The translations under genes were made by a program, and so were the position numbers. From Roseiarcus sp963726105 (GTDB lineage: Bacteria; Pseudomonadota; Alphaproteobacteria; Rhizobiales; Beijerinckiaceae): a stretch of DNA of 64,000 nt. The DNA is taken from NCBI GenBank assembly GCA_963726105.1, contig CAVSBJ010000012.1, positions 496,001 to 560,000 on the forward strand, written 5' to 3'. Positions 43,569 to 52,452 of the stretch are shown here, one piece after another (within the stretch, counting starts at the first letter, position 1; every line of letters begins with the position of its first letter). The notes beneath the pieces were generated by a model. The model was not told the DNA's origin, did no database searches, and was given only the letters and a program-made list of their open reading frames with translations.

Positions 43569-44639
43569 TCAGCGCCCGCGATGCTCGGCGGAGAACACAC
43601 GTCGCGGGTTCTCGACCAGGATGGCGTCGATGGTGCGCTGGTCCATGCCATGGCGCTTCAGGCGCGGCACGAAATGCTTGAGGATATAGCCGTAGCCAAA
43701 CCCGCCGTAGCGCACGAGCATCATCTTCAGAAACACGTCCTGCGACATGAGGATCGAGCCGAGATAACCGTCGTCGACCAGCCGGCAGATCGCGATCGCG
43801 TTCTCCTCGTCGCACGGCGACTGAGCCTGCTGGTCGGCGTAAAAATAGTCCATCCCAATCATATCGTATTCGATGAAGGCGCCCCGATCGGCCACGCTTC
43901 TCTGGTACTTGGGGTCGTGCAAACTCGGGTTCATATGGCAGAGCACAACGTGCCGCGGGTCCGCGCCTTCGCTCTCCACGACGTCGAGCACGCGATGCGC
44001 GTGGCGCTCCCAGCCCGGAAGATGAACCGAGAGCGGCGCGCCGCTGAGCCTGGACGCACGCGCCGCGCCTCTCAGCACCTTCTCCTCAGCGGGCGTGAAG
44101 TCCTTGCTGATCCCGATCTCGCCGATGATGCCGGCGCAAACCTCCGGCTCGTCCTCCGAGAGGCCGCAGTCCCGGGCGATCGCCTCGGCGATCGCTTCGA
44201 CGCTCATATCCTTCACGTAAGGAGGATGCGACGGCTCAAGGTAGAAGCCTGCGCCCATCACGACGTTAAGGCCAGTTCTTCGGCTGATCCTTTGCAGCGC
44301 GGATGGATCACGGCCAATTCCGAGGTTGGTCGGATCGACGATGGTCTTCCCGCCATATTCGACAAAATAATTGAGCTCCTCGACCGCCGCCCTGACATCG
44401 AGAAGAGCGCAATTGTCGCGGTTGAGAAACGGGTTCATCCGCAGGTCGCCGATCATCGAGATGTCGAGCGCTCTTTCGGCGATCGCGATCTCCGAGCCGC
44501 AGCAGGGGCGCTTCCACCAGCTCGAAGCGTCGAGCAGGATATGTTCGTGCAACAGCGTGACGCCCATCGCCTCGACGGGAATGGGGCCGAGCACAGTCCG
44601 GACAAGTCCCGAATGCACGCCGATCGTGGGCTTCGCCAT
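43569..44639 (-). CDS. Phosphotriesterase-family metal hydrolase (PHP-like)
   Basis: A 356-residue TIM-barrel hydrolase of the phosphotriesterase family. The first metal motif is LLHEHILLD (HxH). The bridging position reads IGEIGISKDFT, a Glu as in the E. coli PHP branch rather than a carbamylated Lys. Later ligands are His in LSVHLPGWERH and His in VVLCHMNPS, and a late Asp in LMSQDVFLK. Members are lactonases or phosphoesterases. A lactone or ester step between import and phosphorylation would fit, as the genes on either side are a permease (20 bases) and a ribokinase-like kinase (38 bases). Confidence 0.85.
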   Translation of the reverse strand: MAKPTIGVHSGLVRTVLGPIPVEAMGVTLLHEHILLDASSWWKRPCCGSEIAIAERALDISMIGDLRMNPFLNRDNCALLDVRAAVEELNYFVEYGGKTIVDPTNLGIGRDPSALQRISRRTGLNVVMGAGFYLEPSHPPYVKDMSVEAIAEAIARDCGLSEDEPEVCAGIIGEIGISKDFTPAEEKVLRGAARASRLSGAPLSVHLPGWERHAHRVLDVVESEGADPRHVVLCHMNPSLHDPKYQRSVADRGAFIEYDMIGMDYFYADQQAQSPCDEENAIAICRLVDDGYLGSILMSQDVFLKMMLVRYGGFGYGYILKHFVPRLKRHGMDQRTIDAILVENPRRVFSAEHRGR

Positions 44640-44658
44640 GTTCGCCTCTTGCCCCTTG

Positions 44659-45651
44659 TCAGCTCGCCCGTCGCCCGGTGCGGAACAGGCGGAAGTTCAG
44701 CCAGACCGCAATGAGAATGATGAACCCCTCGACGATCGGCGTTATGAACGGCGACATATGATAGAGGATGAGGCCGTTGCCGATGACGGCGACGGTCAGC
44801 GCTCCGAGCATGGTGCCGAGCATCGTGCCGCGGCCGCCGAACAGGCTCGTTCCGCCCAGCACAACAGCGGCGATAACCTCGAGCTCAAAGCCCCCGCCGG
44901 CGTTCGAGGACCCGCTCCCGAGGCGCCCGGCAATGATGATTCCCGCGATCGCCGCAGCGAATCCGCTCAGCGCATAGACCGCAAGCGTGATCCTCTTGGT
45001 GTCGACGCCCGCGCGCCGGACGGCTTCTGCGTTCGCGCCGACGCCGGTCACATAGCGGCCGAAGGTGGTTTCATTGAAGACGAGAAAGCCCACCGCGAGC
45101 ACGACGACGGCGATGATCGCCGGCATGGGCAGGCCGAACACCCAGCCTCGCCCGATCGCGTTGAACGGGCTCTGAGGATCGATCGGGATCGAATAGCCTT
45201 TCGTCAGAAGCAGCGCCGTGCCCCGGATGGAGCTCAGGCCAGCAAGCGTGACGATGAAGGCGGGAATGCCTTCAAAGGCGATGAAGAAGCCCTGGAAAAG
45301 GCCGATGACGACGCCCACGCCCAACATGAGCACGATCACCAGCGGCCAGGTGAGGCCGGCCTGCAGCGAAATCGCCGCGAGCGCGTTCACGAGCGCCAGC
45401 ACCGAGCCGACGGAGAGATCGATCCCGGCGGTCGTGATCACGAAAGTCATCGCGACCGCCACGATCATGAGGGGCGCGGTTTGTCGCAGAATGTTGAGGA
45501 GATTGGTCTCAGTCAGAAATGTGTCCGTGATCAGCGAGAACGTGACCGCCATCACGACGAAGAAAACCGCGATGCTGACCACGCCCCCGTTGTCGTGGAC
45601 GATCAGCCTCGCGCGATCGCGCAGCGCATTGGAGGCTGTGATCGCGGTCAA
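44659..45651 (-). CDS. Transporter 6: permease (RbsC-like)
   Basis: A 330-residue BPD_transp_2 permease. The hallmark VAVAMTFVITTAGIDLSVGSV and the late AVVLGGTSLFGGRGTMLGT are present. The ATG overlaps the ATPase stop (ATGA). As the only permease in the block it should form a homodimeric channel. Confidence 0.93.
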   Translation of the reverse strand: MTAITASNALRDRARLIVHDNGGVVSIAVFFVVMAVTFSLITDTFLTETNLLNILRQTAPLMIVAVAMTFVITTAGIDLSVGSVLALVNALAAISLQAGLTWPLVIVLMLGVGVVIGLFQGFFIAFEGIPAFIVTLAGLSSIRGTALLLTKGYSIPIDPQSPFNAIGRGWVFGLPMPAIIAVVVLAVGFLVFNETTFGRYVTGVGANAEAVRRAGVDTKRITLAVYALSGFAAAIAGIIIAGRLGSGSSNAGGGFELEVIAAVVLGGTSLFGGRGTMLGTMLGALTVAVIGNGLILYHMSPFITPIVEGFIILIAVWLNFRLFRTGRRAS

Positions 45652-46448
45652 GAGGGCGCCCCGCTTTCAGGCCGCGCGCCGGCTGAGACCGAACGGAATT
45701 TTCTTCCCACGATGAGGTTGACGATCTCCTCGATGTTCGTTTCGCCAATAAGCCGCTCGGCGACGCTGCGACCCTCGTAGAGGACCATGATCCGGTCGCA
45801 AACGACGAACAGATCCTGCAGCCGATGCGTGATGAGAATGACGCTCACGCCCTTGGCGCTCACCTGATGGATGAGATCGAGCACAGCGTCGACCTCAGCG
45901 ACGGCGAGCGCGGCCGTCGGCTCGTCCATGATGAGAAACAGGGGGTCGAACGACACCGCGCGTCCGATCGCAATGCTCTGGCGCTGGCCGCCGGACAGAT
46001 TCTCGACCTTGAGCCGTGTGCTCGGCATGCGGATGCCAAGATGGGCCAGCATTTGCGCGGCGTCCGCATGCATCCTGCGCTTGTCCATGATCGGCACGCC
46101 AAGCATGCGCCTCAGCGGCTCGCGGCCAAGCAGGAGGTTGCCCGCGACATCGACCGTGTCGCAGAGCGACAGGTCCTGATAAACCATCTCGACCCGCTGA
46201 CGGCGCGCGTCGGCGGGGGACGAGAAACGGACTTCACGGCCGTCGAGAAGAATGCGACCGGAATCAGGAACGACGGCGCCCGACAGAATTTTGCTGAGCG
46301 TGGACTTTCCGGCGCCGTTGTCGCCGACCAGCCCGAGGACTTCCCCAGCTCGCAGCACGAGATTGACGCGATCAAGGGACTTGATGGCGCCAAAGGACTT
46401 GCTGATGTCCTCCATCTGGACCCGGATCGGCGCGTCGGCGCTCAACAT
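45648..46448 (-). CDS. Transporter 6: single-domain sugar ABC ATPase (FrcA-like)
   Basis: A 266-residue ATPase with one domain. Walker A is GDNGAGKST (about 38-46), the signature LSGGQRQSIAIGRA, Walker B LIMDEPTAAL and the switch His in LITHRL. It lies 78 bases downstream of the binding-protein gene, with a hairpin in the gap, and overlaps the permease gene. Confidence 0.93.
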   Translation of the reverse strand: MLSADAPIRVQMEDISKSFGAIKSLDRVNLVLRAGEVLGLVGDNGAGKSTLSKILSGAVVPDSGRILLDGREVRFSSPADARRQRVEMVYQDLSLCDTVDVAGNLLLGREPLRRMLGVPIMDKRRMHADAAQMLAHLGIRMPSTRLKVENLSGGQRQSIAIGRAVSFDPLFLIMDEPTAALAVAEVDAVLDLIHQVSAKGVSVILITHRLQDLFVVCDRIMVLYEGRSVAERLIGETNIEEIVNLIVGRKFRSVSAGARPESGAPS

Positions 46449-46487
46449 CCGCTTGGCTTAAGCTTTCGTGCACAGAGGAAGAGAGGA

Positions 46488-46507
46488 CGGGACGCCCTGG
46501 CATCCCG
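46488..46507 (-). other. Hairpin between binding-protein and ATPase genes
   Basis: In the minus-strand transcript an 8-base stem (one G-U pair) closes a four-base loop. It lies 20 bases past the binding-protein stop. It may let excess binding-protein mRNA accumulate relative to the downstream genes. Confidence 0.4.
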
Positions 46508-46526
46508 CTCGGCGCGTTCGAGCGGC

Positions 46527-47462
46527 CTATTTGAAGAGGCTGCGGAACTTGTCCACGTTTTCCTTGGTCACGATGGTGACGGGAATGTCGATGCTCGGGT
46601 CGACCTTCTCGCCCTTCTTGATCTTGAGCACGGTTTCGACGCCGGCCACCCCCTCCTGGAAAGGATCCTGCTGAACGACAGCGACGATCCAGCCCTCGTC
46701 TATGCCCTTGATCGCCTGCGCGGTGAGGTCCCAGCCGAAGACCTTGACCTTGCCGGTCGCCTGCTGGCTGGTCACGGCCGAAATGGCGCCGACGAGCGCA
46801 GGCTCGCCGGTGGCGTAGAGCGCGTTCATGTCGGGGTTGGCGGTCATCAGGTTTTCAGCCGCGGTCAGCGCCACGTCCTGGATGTTCTGGCCATCCACGG
46901 TGTCGAGGAATTTCACCCCGCTGTCCGTTTGTGCCGCCGCCTTGAAGCCGTCGAGACGCTGGTTCTGAATGAAGGAGTTGAGCGCGCCGACGATGCCGAC
47001 CTTGGCCGAGCCGTTCATCTTGGTCTTCGCGTAATCGGCGAAGTATTTGCCGATCTCTTCGCCCGCTCCCTTGTTGTCGACGCCGATGAAAGCCGCATTG
47101 TCGCCGTCGGGGATGCGGGCGTCGATCGCGACCACCGGAATGCCGGCTTTCTTGGCCGCGGTGACGGCGGGCTTCACCCCATTGACGTCGATGGCGATGA
47201 GCACGATGCCGTCGACTTTCTGGGCGATATAGTCCTCGATCGCGCTGTTCTGAGCCGCGGCGACGTTGTTGGCGTTGAAGATGACGAGCTTCGCGCCAGC
47301 CTTGTCCGCCGCCTGCTTCGCGCCGTCGTTGATCTGGTTGAAGAAGAGCGCTTGCTGGTTGATCGTCACGAGCGCGACTGTCTGCGCATTTGCCGCCTCA
47401 GCGCTGACGAAAGCGGCGGCCGCGACGCCGATAAGGCCGAGACGCGTCATTGACAATCGCAT
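46527..47462 (-). CDS. Transporter 6: periplasmic sugar-binding protein
   Basis: A 311-residue type I binding protein. The signal peptide (about residues 1-26) ends in EAANAQ. Mature-part features are TINQQALFFNQINDGAKQAA, AQKVDGIVLIAIDVNGVKPA, AFIGVDNKGAGEEIGKYFAD and KVKVFGWDLTAQAIKGIDEG. The ATG at 47462 follows aaggag at a good distance, while the longer frame upstream is antisense-like. It is the first transporter gene of the block, so it probably follows a promoter in the 167 bases before it. Confidence 0.92.
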   Translation of the reverse strand: MRLSMTRLGLIGVAAAAFVSAEAANAQTVALVTINQQALFFNQINDGAKQAADKAGAKLVIFNANNVAAAQNSAIEDYIAQKVDGIVLIAIDVNGVKPAVTAAKKAGIPVVAIDARIPDGDNAAFIGVDNKGAGEEIGKYFADYAKTKMNGSAKVGIVGALNSFIQNQRLDGFKAAAQTDSGVKFLDTVDGQNIQDVALTAAENLMTANPDMNALYATGEPALVGAISAVTSQQATGKVKVFGWDLTAQAIKGIDEGWIVAVVQQDPFQEGVAGVETVLKIKKGEKVDPSIDIPVTIVTKENVDKFRSLFK

Positions 47463-47629
47463 GTCACACTCCTTTTTTCGATCGGAGGCCCTGCCCCATT
47501 GCGGCTTCACGTCTCCGAGCGAAGCCGTTGCAGCCACCCCAAGCAAGAAACCTGCCCGATTTGTCAGCGAGCGGCAAGGGCGTTGCGTTGGCCTTTCAGC
47601 CCTATTGGCCACCGAAGCGAGCCAGTCGG

Positions 47630-48394
47630 CTAAATCGCGGATTCGCTCATGAGCCGTGCGCGAAACACCCTCCGCTCAGGCGACTTGAGCCACGCCCGCA
47701 TCGCTGCCTCATTGTCGAAACGCCCCGCCGCCGGCAACGGACGCGCTTCGCCTTCGACGGTCAGCACGTCCTTTCTGAACGGCCAGGGCGAGAGGACGAA
47801 ATCAAAAGGATGACCGGGCCGTTCGATCAGACGCAAGGTCTCAGCGCCGCCGCGCGAGCTAGGCGCCTCCAAGTCGATCGGCGTCTTCAATTCGCCGCAT
47901 AGGGCCAGCGATACGGCGTCGACAAGCGCCACAAGCGTCGTCTCGTTCTGAAGCGCCGCGACGTTTAGGCCCAGCGTCTTCGCCCACGCGGCCTCCATCG
48001 GCCCCTGTGTGTCGAGATAGGTCTGCGCCGCCGCGGCGTCCGCTTCGCTTATGCGATGGCGGTCAGTGTAGCGGCGGTAAATCACTCCACCATGGCGCGA
48101 GACGAGCAACGCCACATGCGCGCCCCAGGCGCCGAGCGCACGCTCGACGCCCTGTCTCCACATCGGCGAATGCACCACGGCGCCAATCTCGCGAAAGAGA
48201 TGCGGGCGACCGGTCTGCGGATTGAAGGTCGGCGCGCTCTCCCAGTCCAGCCAACCGATGTCGTGCTGCTCCGCCGCAAGCAGCAGCGGCTCGCCAAGCG
48301 CCGCGTCCCAGGCTCGCAAAATCTGCCCGGAAATCCACGCGTGGGTCGGCTGGCTGATGGCGAGAACGCCCGAGGGCTCGGTTCGAAAGAGCAT
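47630..48394 (-). CDS. DUF3891 family protein
   Basis: A 254-residue protein matching the DUF3891 pattern. It has SQPTHAWISGQILRAWDAAL, LLLAAEQHDIGWLDWESAPT, and HVALLVSRHGGVIYRRYTD. The His-Asp pair in AEQHDIGW and the spaced histidines recall an HD-type metal hydrolase, which would fit but is unproven. It stands between the GntR regulator (116 bases upstream) and transporter 6 (167 bases downstream), so it may belong to that regulon. Function unknown. Confidence 0.75.
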   Translation of the reverse strand: MLFRTEPSGVLAISQPTHAWISGQILRAWDAALGEPLLLAAEQHDIGWLDWESAPTFNPQTGRPHLFREIGAVVHSPMWRQGVERALGAWGAHVALLVSRHGGVIYRRYTDRHRISEADAAAAQTYLDTQGPMEAAWAKTLGLNVAALQNETTLVALVDAVSLALCGELKTPIDLEAPSSRGGAETLRLIERPGHPFDFVLSPWPFRKDVLTVEGEARPLPAAGRFDNEAAMRAWLKSPERRVFRARLMSESAI

Positions 48395-48510
48395 TGCCGC
48401 AGCCTAAACCCGTTTGGCCGCACAGGGAACTCGCACAGACGCTGTTGCATTCCGCCGATAAGCAATGGCGCTGCGCAAGAGCCGTCACCGGACCGCCAGT
48501 CCAGCGAACG

Positions 48511-49320
48511 TCAAGGTTGTGCGTGTTTCTTCCGGCGCTGCTTCGAAGGTCTCTTTCGCGCTGTGATCTCGCCCGTAGGCGCCAACACCCGTTCGATCGA
48601 CACGTTCGCACGCTCCGCGAGTCCCTGCGCCAGTCGTTTCTCGATGTGATGGAAGTGCTCCCCGGACAAGGCGATCGCGCGCTCCGCATCGCCAGCCCGT
48701 AGGGCGGCGGCGATTGCGGCATGTTCGTCGACACCGCACAACGACAAGCGCGCCGGCTCGAAGGCCGAGACCATCAGCGACGAACGGGCGAGCAACTCGC
48801 GGAGAAAATGTGAAAGCTCGGGGTTTTCCAGGGAGTCGACGAGCATGAGGTGAAACCCGCCCGACAACCGAACCGAGGCGGCTCGGTCGCCTCGGTCGGC
48901 GGCGACCCGCTCCTCCTCGAGGTGGCCTTCCAACCTAGCGAGGATCGCCTTATTGGGTCGCCGGGCCAATTCCGCGATCACGCCCGCCTCGAACACGCGA
49001 TGAGCAAGATAGGTCCGGCCGATTTGCTCGATCGTTGGATTCGGAACGAAGACGCCCCGCTGGCGGAACGCTTCGAGGCGACGCTCTGCGACCAGGCGGT
49101 GAAGCACCTTTCGAATGCGCTCGCGGGAAACCTTGAAGATCGCCGCCAGCCGGTGCTCAGGCAGCTTCGCTCCTGGCGTCAGCCGGCCCTCGAACAGAGC
49201 GCGTGACAGAGCCTCATGGACTTGCTGCTCGATGGCGGCTCCATCAAGGTCGCCTCTTGCTCGTCGGGTGCGCGCTGCAGTCAAATCGCATCCGCATAGA
49301 TTGTGCACATCCATGAGCAT
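48511..49320 (-). CDS. GntR family transcriptional regulator (FCD domain)
   Basis: A regulator of about 269 residues. The winged helix-turn-helix is at about 30-95 (TPGAKLPEHRLAAIFKVSRE at its core). A FCD-like helical domain follows (FEAGVIAELARR; SGGFHLMLVDSL; EHFHHIEKRLAQG). The C-terminal 20 residues are strongly basic. The ATG is at 49320 or 49314. The first of three TGTGCACA palindromes lies within its first codons and the others in the divergent region, so it probably represses itself and the operon at 49471. It may also govern the minus-strand genes that follow. Confidence 0.86.
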   Translation of the reverse strand: MLMDVHNLCGCDLTAARTRRARGDLDGAAIEQQVHEALSRALFEGRLTPGAKLPEHRLAAIFKVSRERIRKVLHRLVAERRLEAFRQRGVFVPNPTIEQIGRTYLAHRVFEAGVIAELARRPNKAILARLEGHLEEERVAADRGDRAASVRLSGGFHLMLVDSLENPELSHFLRELLARSSLMVSAFEPARLSLCGVDEHAAIAAALRAGDAERAIALSGEHFHHIEKRLAQGLAERANVSIERVLAPTGEITARKRPSKQRRKKHAQP

Positions 49321-49414
49321 CGAATGTGCACAAACCGTGCCACGCGGCTACTCCTTTCCGCCGTTCATAAGCATAAACTATCATCCTTTCAACTGCTTAT
49401 GAGAAATGTGCACA
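49302..49414. promoter_or_regulatory. Three TGTGCACA palindromes and an inverted repeat in a divergent control region
   Basis: Copies of the 8-base palindrome TGTGCACA lie at 49302-49309, 49325-49332 and 49407-49414, the last two flanked by AA on the left. Between them, CATAAGCA (49366-49373) and TGCTTATG (49394-49401) form a further inverted repeat. This is the divergent region of the GntR gene and the Pot-type importer genes, so these are the likely operator sites. Confidence 0.55.
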
Positions 49415-49470
49415 TCTGGCACAGCGCTTGGTCCATGCTTCAGAGGCCGGCCTGGCTAGGAGCGAAGCCA

Positions 49471-50508
49471 ATGACATTGTGGAGACCATCCCGTCGCGCA
49501 CTGCTCAAGACGAGCGCCCCATCCGCGGCGGGAACGCTGATTGGCGCGCCGCGCATCGTCCGGGCCGATCCAAAGGAAGTGGTGGTGGGAGGCCATGCTG
49601 GCGCGGCCAAGTACTTCAACAGCGACGTCTTTCCGATCATCGAGAAGAAGCTCGGGATCAAAATCATTTACGAGGGCACGAACTCGCTCACCAACCTCCA
49701 GAAAATGAGCGCCGACAAGGATGCGCCGAAAATGTCGGTCGTCATCATGGACGATCCGGTCATGCTCGTCGCTGCGAAAGAGAGGCTCATCACCCCGAGC
49801 ACCGCAGCGGGCTCGCCCAACCTCGCAAAGCTCGCGCCGGCCAACGTGCATCAGGACGGGATGTGGGCGAACTACCAGATGCCATGGGCGGGGATCGCCT
49901 TTAACACCCAGGGCGGCAAGGCGCCGACGAGCTGGAACGACCTCTATGCGCCCCAGGCGGCGGGCAAGGTCATCATCCCCTCGCTCAAGAACACCGAGGG
50001 CTATTGGGCGCTTCTTTCCGCTGCCCATCTCGCGACCGGCAAGCCCTACAAGGAAGCGCAATATGAAATCGACACCGGCTTCAGGAAGCTCGCGACGCTG
50101 AAGCCAAATCTGCTCAACGTCCATACCGACGCTCCGCAGGCGATCAATTTGCTGGAACAGGGCGAAGCGCAGATGATCGGCGGACAGTTCTCCGCCTACA
50201 CGTTGATCCGCAAAGCGGCAGGCTCTCCGGTGGACCTCGCCCTGCCGAGCGATGGCGCCTTCGCGATGCCCTCGGGAATCGCCAAGGTCGCGAAGGGTCC
50301 GGCGGGCGATGCGTCGGACGCGATCGTCGACATGTTTCTCGGCCCCGAGGTGCAGGAAGCGCTCGCGACCAAAGCCTTTGTCGCGCCGACCAACCCGGAA
50401 ACGCCGAAACCCGCAGGTTATCCCGACCCGAGCCAGTTGTTCTCTCCCGATTGGGCCTTCTTCGCCAAAGAGCGCGGCGGATGGGTGGACCGCTGGAACC
50501 AGCTGTGA
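49471..50508 (+). CDS. Transporter 7: periplasmic binding protein, polyamine/iron type (PotD/AfuA-like)
   Basis: A type II extracellular binding protein of about 345 residues (family 1/PotD-like). The N-terminus has a twin-arginine motif (SRRALLKTSAPSAAG) and ends IVRADP, so export is probably by Tat. Features are FPIIEKKLGIKIIYEGTNS, NYQMPWAGIAFNTQGGKAPT and PQAINLLEQGEAQMIGGQFS. The ATG at 49471 has aggag (49458-49462) upstream; the frame is open to 49303, where the control region lies. The stop overlaps the GTG of the ATPase gene. With deacetylase and racemase genes downstream, a cyclic ureide or amide is a possible cargo. Confidence 0.88.
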   Translation: MTLWRPSRRALLKTSAPSAAGTLIGAPRIVRADPKEVVVGGHAGAAKYFNSDVFPIIEKKLGIKIIYEGTNSLTNLQKMSADKDAPKMSVVIMDDPVMLVAAKERLITPSTAAGSPNLAKLAPANVHQDGMWANYQMPWAGIAFNTQGGKAPTSWNDLYAPQAAGKVIIPSLKNTEGYWALLSAAHLATGKPYKEAQYEIDTGFRKLATLKPNLLNVHTDAPQAINLLEQGEAQMIGGQFSAYTLIRKAAGSPVDLALPSDGAFAMPSGIAKVAKGPAGDASDAIVDMFLGPEVQEALATKAFVAPTNPETPKPAGYPDPSQLFSPDWAFFAKERGGWVDRWNQL

Positions 50509-51581
50509 ATGCGCATATCACGGCTACAAATCTATCGAAGCGCTTTGGCGACGCCAAAGTGCTCGACAGGGTCGACCTCGCGGTTGAGCGCGGAGCGCTT
50601 GTGACCCTGCTCGGGCCTTCGGGCTGCGGCAAGACCACATTGCTTCGACTGATAGCCGGGCTGATCGCGCCTGATGGGGGCTCGATCGTGATCGGCGGCG
50701 CCGATGTCACGCGCACGCCGCCGCACAAGCGCAACGTCGGAGTCGTCTTCCAGAAATATGCGCTCTTTCCGCACCTGACGGTCGCGGGAAACGTCGGCTT
50801 CGGTCTTCGGGGAAAGGGGCTCGCACGCGCTGAGATCGCGGTTAAGGTGCAGCGCGCCCTGGCGCTCGTCCAGATGGATCGTTTCGGCGACCGGCCGGTC
50901 CGGGCATTGTCCGGCGGCCAACAGCAGCGCGTCGCGCTGGCGCGGGCGCTGGCAGTCGAGCCGAGCGTCCTCCTCTTTGACGAAGCGCTCAGCGCGCTCG
51001 ATCGCAACTTGCGCGAGACGATGCAGGTCGAGCTGAGGCGTCTCTTGAAGGATCTTGGCGCGACGGCGGTCTTTGTCACCCATGACCAGGACGAGGCGCT
51101 GACGATGTCCGACAAGGTCGCGGTCATGAACGCGGGGCGGATCGAGCAGTTCGACGAGCCAGTGCGGCTCTATGAGCGGCCGCGCAGCCTATTCGCGACG
51201 CGCTTTGTCGGCGTTTCGTCCGAACTTCGGGGAACGGTTGCAGCTCGCGAAGGCGGGCGGCTTCGCGTCGACACGCCTCAGGGCCAGGTCCTCGCGGAGG
51301 GCGATCTGCCGGCGGGCGCCGCCGCGGTCGTTTCCACTCGGCCGGAGAACATCGCGTTCGGCGCTGGCGATGGACCGGATCGCAATCGGATCGAGGGCCG
51401 CGTTCGCCGCGTGACCTTCCAGGGATCGCGCACCCGGGTTGCGGTGGATGTCGGCGCCGCCGCCGATTTTATGGTCGAGATCAGAGGGGTCTTTGCGCCG
51501 CCGTCGCCTGGCGATGCGGTGGTGCTGTCCTGGCCGGCGTCCCGTTCTTTCGTTTTCGCCGACGCGAGGCAGGCGGCATGA
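50505..51581 (+). CDS. Transporter 7: ABC ATPase (PotA-like)
   Basis: A 358-residue ATPase of the spermidine/putrescine type. The nucleotide domain has GPSGCGKTT (about 40-48), LSGGQQQRVALARALA and VLLFDEALSALDR, with the switch His in VTHDQDEAL. In Walker B the segment reads FDEALSALD, where relatives have DEPLSALD. The C-terminal third is a TOBE regulatory domain (VSTRPENIAFG). GTG start in the stop of the binding-protein gene; its stop overlaps the next start. Confidence 0.92.
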   Translation: MNAHITATNLSKRFGDAKVLDRVDLAVERGALVTLLGPSGCGKTTLLRLIAGLIAPDGGSIVIGGADVTRTPPHKRNVGVVFQKYALFPHLTVAGNVGFGLRGKGLARAEIAVKVQRALALVQMDRFGDRPVRALSGGQQQRVALARALAVEPSVLLFDEALSALDRNLRETMQVELRRLLKDLGATAVFVTHDQDEALTMSDKVAVMNAGRIEQFDEPVRLYERPRSLFATRFVGVSSELRGTVAAREGGRLRVDTPQGQVLAEGDLPAGAAAVVSTRPENIAFGAGDGPDRNRIEGRVRRVTFQGSRTRVAVDVGAAADFMVEIRGVFAPPSPGDAVVLSWPASRSFVFADARQAA

Positions 51582-52452
51582 GCCGCGCGCTCGAGGAAGG
51601 GCCGGCCCTGCCCGTCTGGCGTTCCGCGCCCCGCAGCTGAGCGCCGGCGTGTTGCTCGCCCTGCCGGCGGCCGTTGTTCTCCTCGTGCTCTACGCGATTC
51701 CGCTGGCGCGACTGATGGGGAGCAGCTTTGTCGGTCCGTCCGGTCTGAGCTTCGGGGCATACGTCCGTATCCTCGGCGACGCTTACGGGCGCTCGCTCGT
51801 GTGGAATTCCGTGCGGCTCGGTGGGCTGACGACCGTGATCGCGCTCGCCGTCGGCTATCCGGCAGCCTTCGGCCTCGCGTTTGCGCAAGGCGCGTTGCGA
51901 AGCGTGTTTCTTGCTTCGCTGTTGCTGCCGCTCGCGGCGAGCGTGATCGTCAAGTCCTTCGCCTGGAGCACGCTGATGCGCTCGCATGGCGTCGTCAATG
52001 AAGCTCTGATGAGTCTCCATCTGACCAGCGCTCCAATCCGCCTGCTCTTCACTCAGGTCTCGCTGATCTCCGGGTCCGTAAACATCTTCCTGCCCTTCAT
52101 GATTCTGCCGATCTACTCGGTTGTCGCCCAGATGGATCCGACGCTCACAGAAGCGGCTGCAACGCTCGGGGCGTCGCCTCTGCGGGCCTTCCTGCGCGTT
52201 GTGCTTCCGCTGTCCTTGCCCGGAATGGTGGCGGGCGTTTCGCTTGTGTTTTCGCTCTCCGTTTCGGCCTATGTCGTGCCAACGCTGCTCATGGGCGAGA
52301 GCTATCCGACATTGGCGACGACGATCGCGCGCGCTTTCCTCCTCCTTCGCGATCCGGCGCTGGGCTCGGCGGCCGGCGCGATCCTGATGGCGATCGGACT
52401 TGCCGTCGTCGTGGCGAGCCGCCGCTTCGGCGAGAGAAGCGCAGGCCGATGA
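51578..52452 (+). CDS. Transporter 7: first permease (PotB-like); start region out of frame
   Basis: A permease of the BPD_transp_1 family. Helices begin at LLALPAAVVLLVLYAIPLAR, and the EAA loop reads EAAATLGASPLRAFLRVVLP. The natural start, ATG at 51578 overlapping the ATPase stop, is in a different frame and stops after 20 codons. Adding one base to a GGG or CCC run between 51599 and 51615 would join it to the body and give about 291 residues. Without repair, translation could begin only at the GTG at 51649, directly at the first helix. I therefore suspect a frameshift. Confidence 0.8.

Noticed and set aside
44371..45780. A 469-codon open frame on the plus strand
   Set aside because: It is antisense to the phosphotriesterase-like and permease genes; the sequence is low-complexity charged residues.
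45825..47453. A 542-codon open frame on the plus strand
   Set aside because: It is antisense to the transporter 6 ATPase and binding protein, and shows only compositional bias.
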